Below, one piece after another: positions 5,566 to 5,871 of a stretch of DNA of 5,871 nt. The translations under genes were made by a program, and so were the position numbers. Numbering within the stretch: the first letter of the stretch is position 1; each line of letters starts with the position of its first letter. This stretch comes from Anaerolineae bacterium (GTDB lineage: Bacteria > Chloroflexota > Anaerolineae > UBA4142): NCBI GenBank assembly GCA_026417715.1, contig JAOACU010000187.1, positions 1-5,871 on the forward strand. Reading direction: 5' to 3'. Below the pieces are notes generated by a model. That model did no database searches. It worked only from the letters and a program-made list of their open reading frames with translations, and was not told the DNA's origin.

Positions 5566-5871
5566 GCAATTCCTTGCAGTTTCAACTCATCGGCGCGATG
5601 ACACGCGACGAAATGATTCGGCGTGATTTCGCGAAACACGGGCGGCTCTTTGCGGCACACCTCAACGGCGTAATCACAGCGCGGATGAAAGTAACAACCA
5701 CTTGGAGGATTCGCGGGACTGGGCACTTCACCTTTCAATTCCACGTTGCCGGTCTTGATGCGCGGATCGGCGACGGGCACCGCTGCCATTAATGCCGCTG
5801 TGTACGGATGCTTGGGCGAAGCGTACAATTCGAGTGTGTTCGCCATCTCGACGAGTTTGCCGACATACATC
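5562..5871 (-). CDS. Oligopeptide/dipeptide ABC transporter ATP-binding protein, C-terminal part (OppD/OppF type)
   Basis: Only the last 102 codons are in the window; the frame is open through the right edge, and the ATG at 5870 is internal (MYVGKLVE is the usual segment after the H-loop region). The Walker motifs are therefore outside. The segment carries the oligopeptide/dipeptide transporter C-terminal domain: ASPKHPYTAALMAAVP (17-32), LKGEVPSPANPPSGCYFHPRC (45-65), then VCRKEPP and NHFVACH. The protein would bind to the inner side of a peptide or nickel-type importer permease and hydrolyse ATP. The partner genes should lie upstream, beyond the right edge. Four cysteines (59, 65, 72, 90 of the fragment) are kept. 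OppF/DppF is more likely than OppD, since F genes usually end such operons, but this cannot be decided here. Confidence 0.93.
   Translation of the reverse strand, partial: MYVGKLVEMANTLELYASPKHPYTAALMAAVPVADPRIKTGNVELKGEVPSPANPPSGCYFHPRCDYAVEVCRKEPPVFREITPNHFVACHRADELKLQGIA

Noticed and set aside
1..5871. tRNA, rRNA, riboswitch or CRISPR
   Set aside because: I saw no cloverleaf, conserved riboswitch core or regularly spaced direct repeats; gaps between genes are short and accounted for by the listed elements.

Overview
The window reads as an ordinary chromosomal stretch from an uncultured bacterium. The best fit is Chloroflexota, perhaps an Anaerolineae-like lineage. This is inferred from protein style: a Pro/Thr-rich lipoprotein glycosidase, an S45 acylase with a His at beta-chain position 23, a CxxC-type MnmA, and dispersed palindromic and terminal-inverted-repeat elements between genes. 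No rRNA, tRNA, CRISPR, phage or plasmid gene is visible, and taxonomy cannot be proven from this sequence alone.

Layout. On the + strand, the left edge cuts into a penicillin-acylase (S45, Ntn-hydrolase) precursor. Only the last residues before the autoproteolytic Gly-Ser site and the whole beta chain are present, ending at 1694. A perfect 29-bp palindrome (1699-1727) separates it from everything else, which runs convergently on the - strand. Reading the - strand from the right edge, there is the 3' end of an oligopeptide/dipeptide ABC transporter ATPase (5871-5562), then mnmA for tRNA 2-thiouridylation (5565-4486), then a three-helix membrane protein of unknown function (4486-4235). These three are joined by ATGA and TAATG stop/start overlaps. 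A clear extended -10 promoter (about 4194-4222) and a good ribosome-binding site then drive a secreted lipoprotein of the GH-A clan, PslG/GH39-like (4157-2820). After a 79-bp inverted-repeat element and a purine-rich spacer comes birA, biotin protein ligase (2649-1833). It is split by a +1 frameshift that a 4-bp tandem duplication explains exactly. Last comes a short gene of 41 codons for a single-helix membrane peptide (1849-1724). It overlaps the end of birA, and its stop codon lies inside the palindrome.

How they work together. The window is a mixture of household functions (tRNA modification, biotin attachment, peptide uptake) and extracytoplasmic hydrolases (acylase, glycosidase). No single pathway or defence system links them. 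I found no convincing new biological system. The points most worth a second look are the birA frameshift with its diagnostic duplication, the unlisted 41-aa membrane peptide whose end is set by a repeat, and the two mobile-looking palindromic elements that sit exactly at gene borders.
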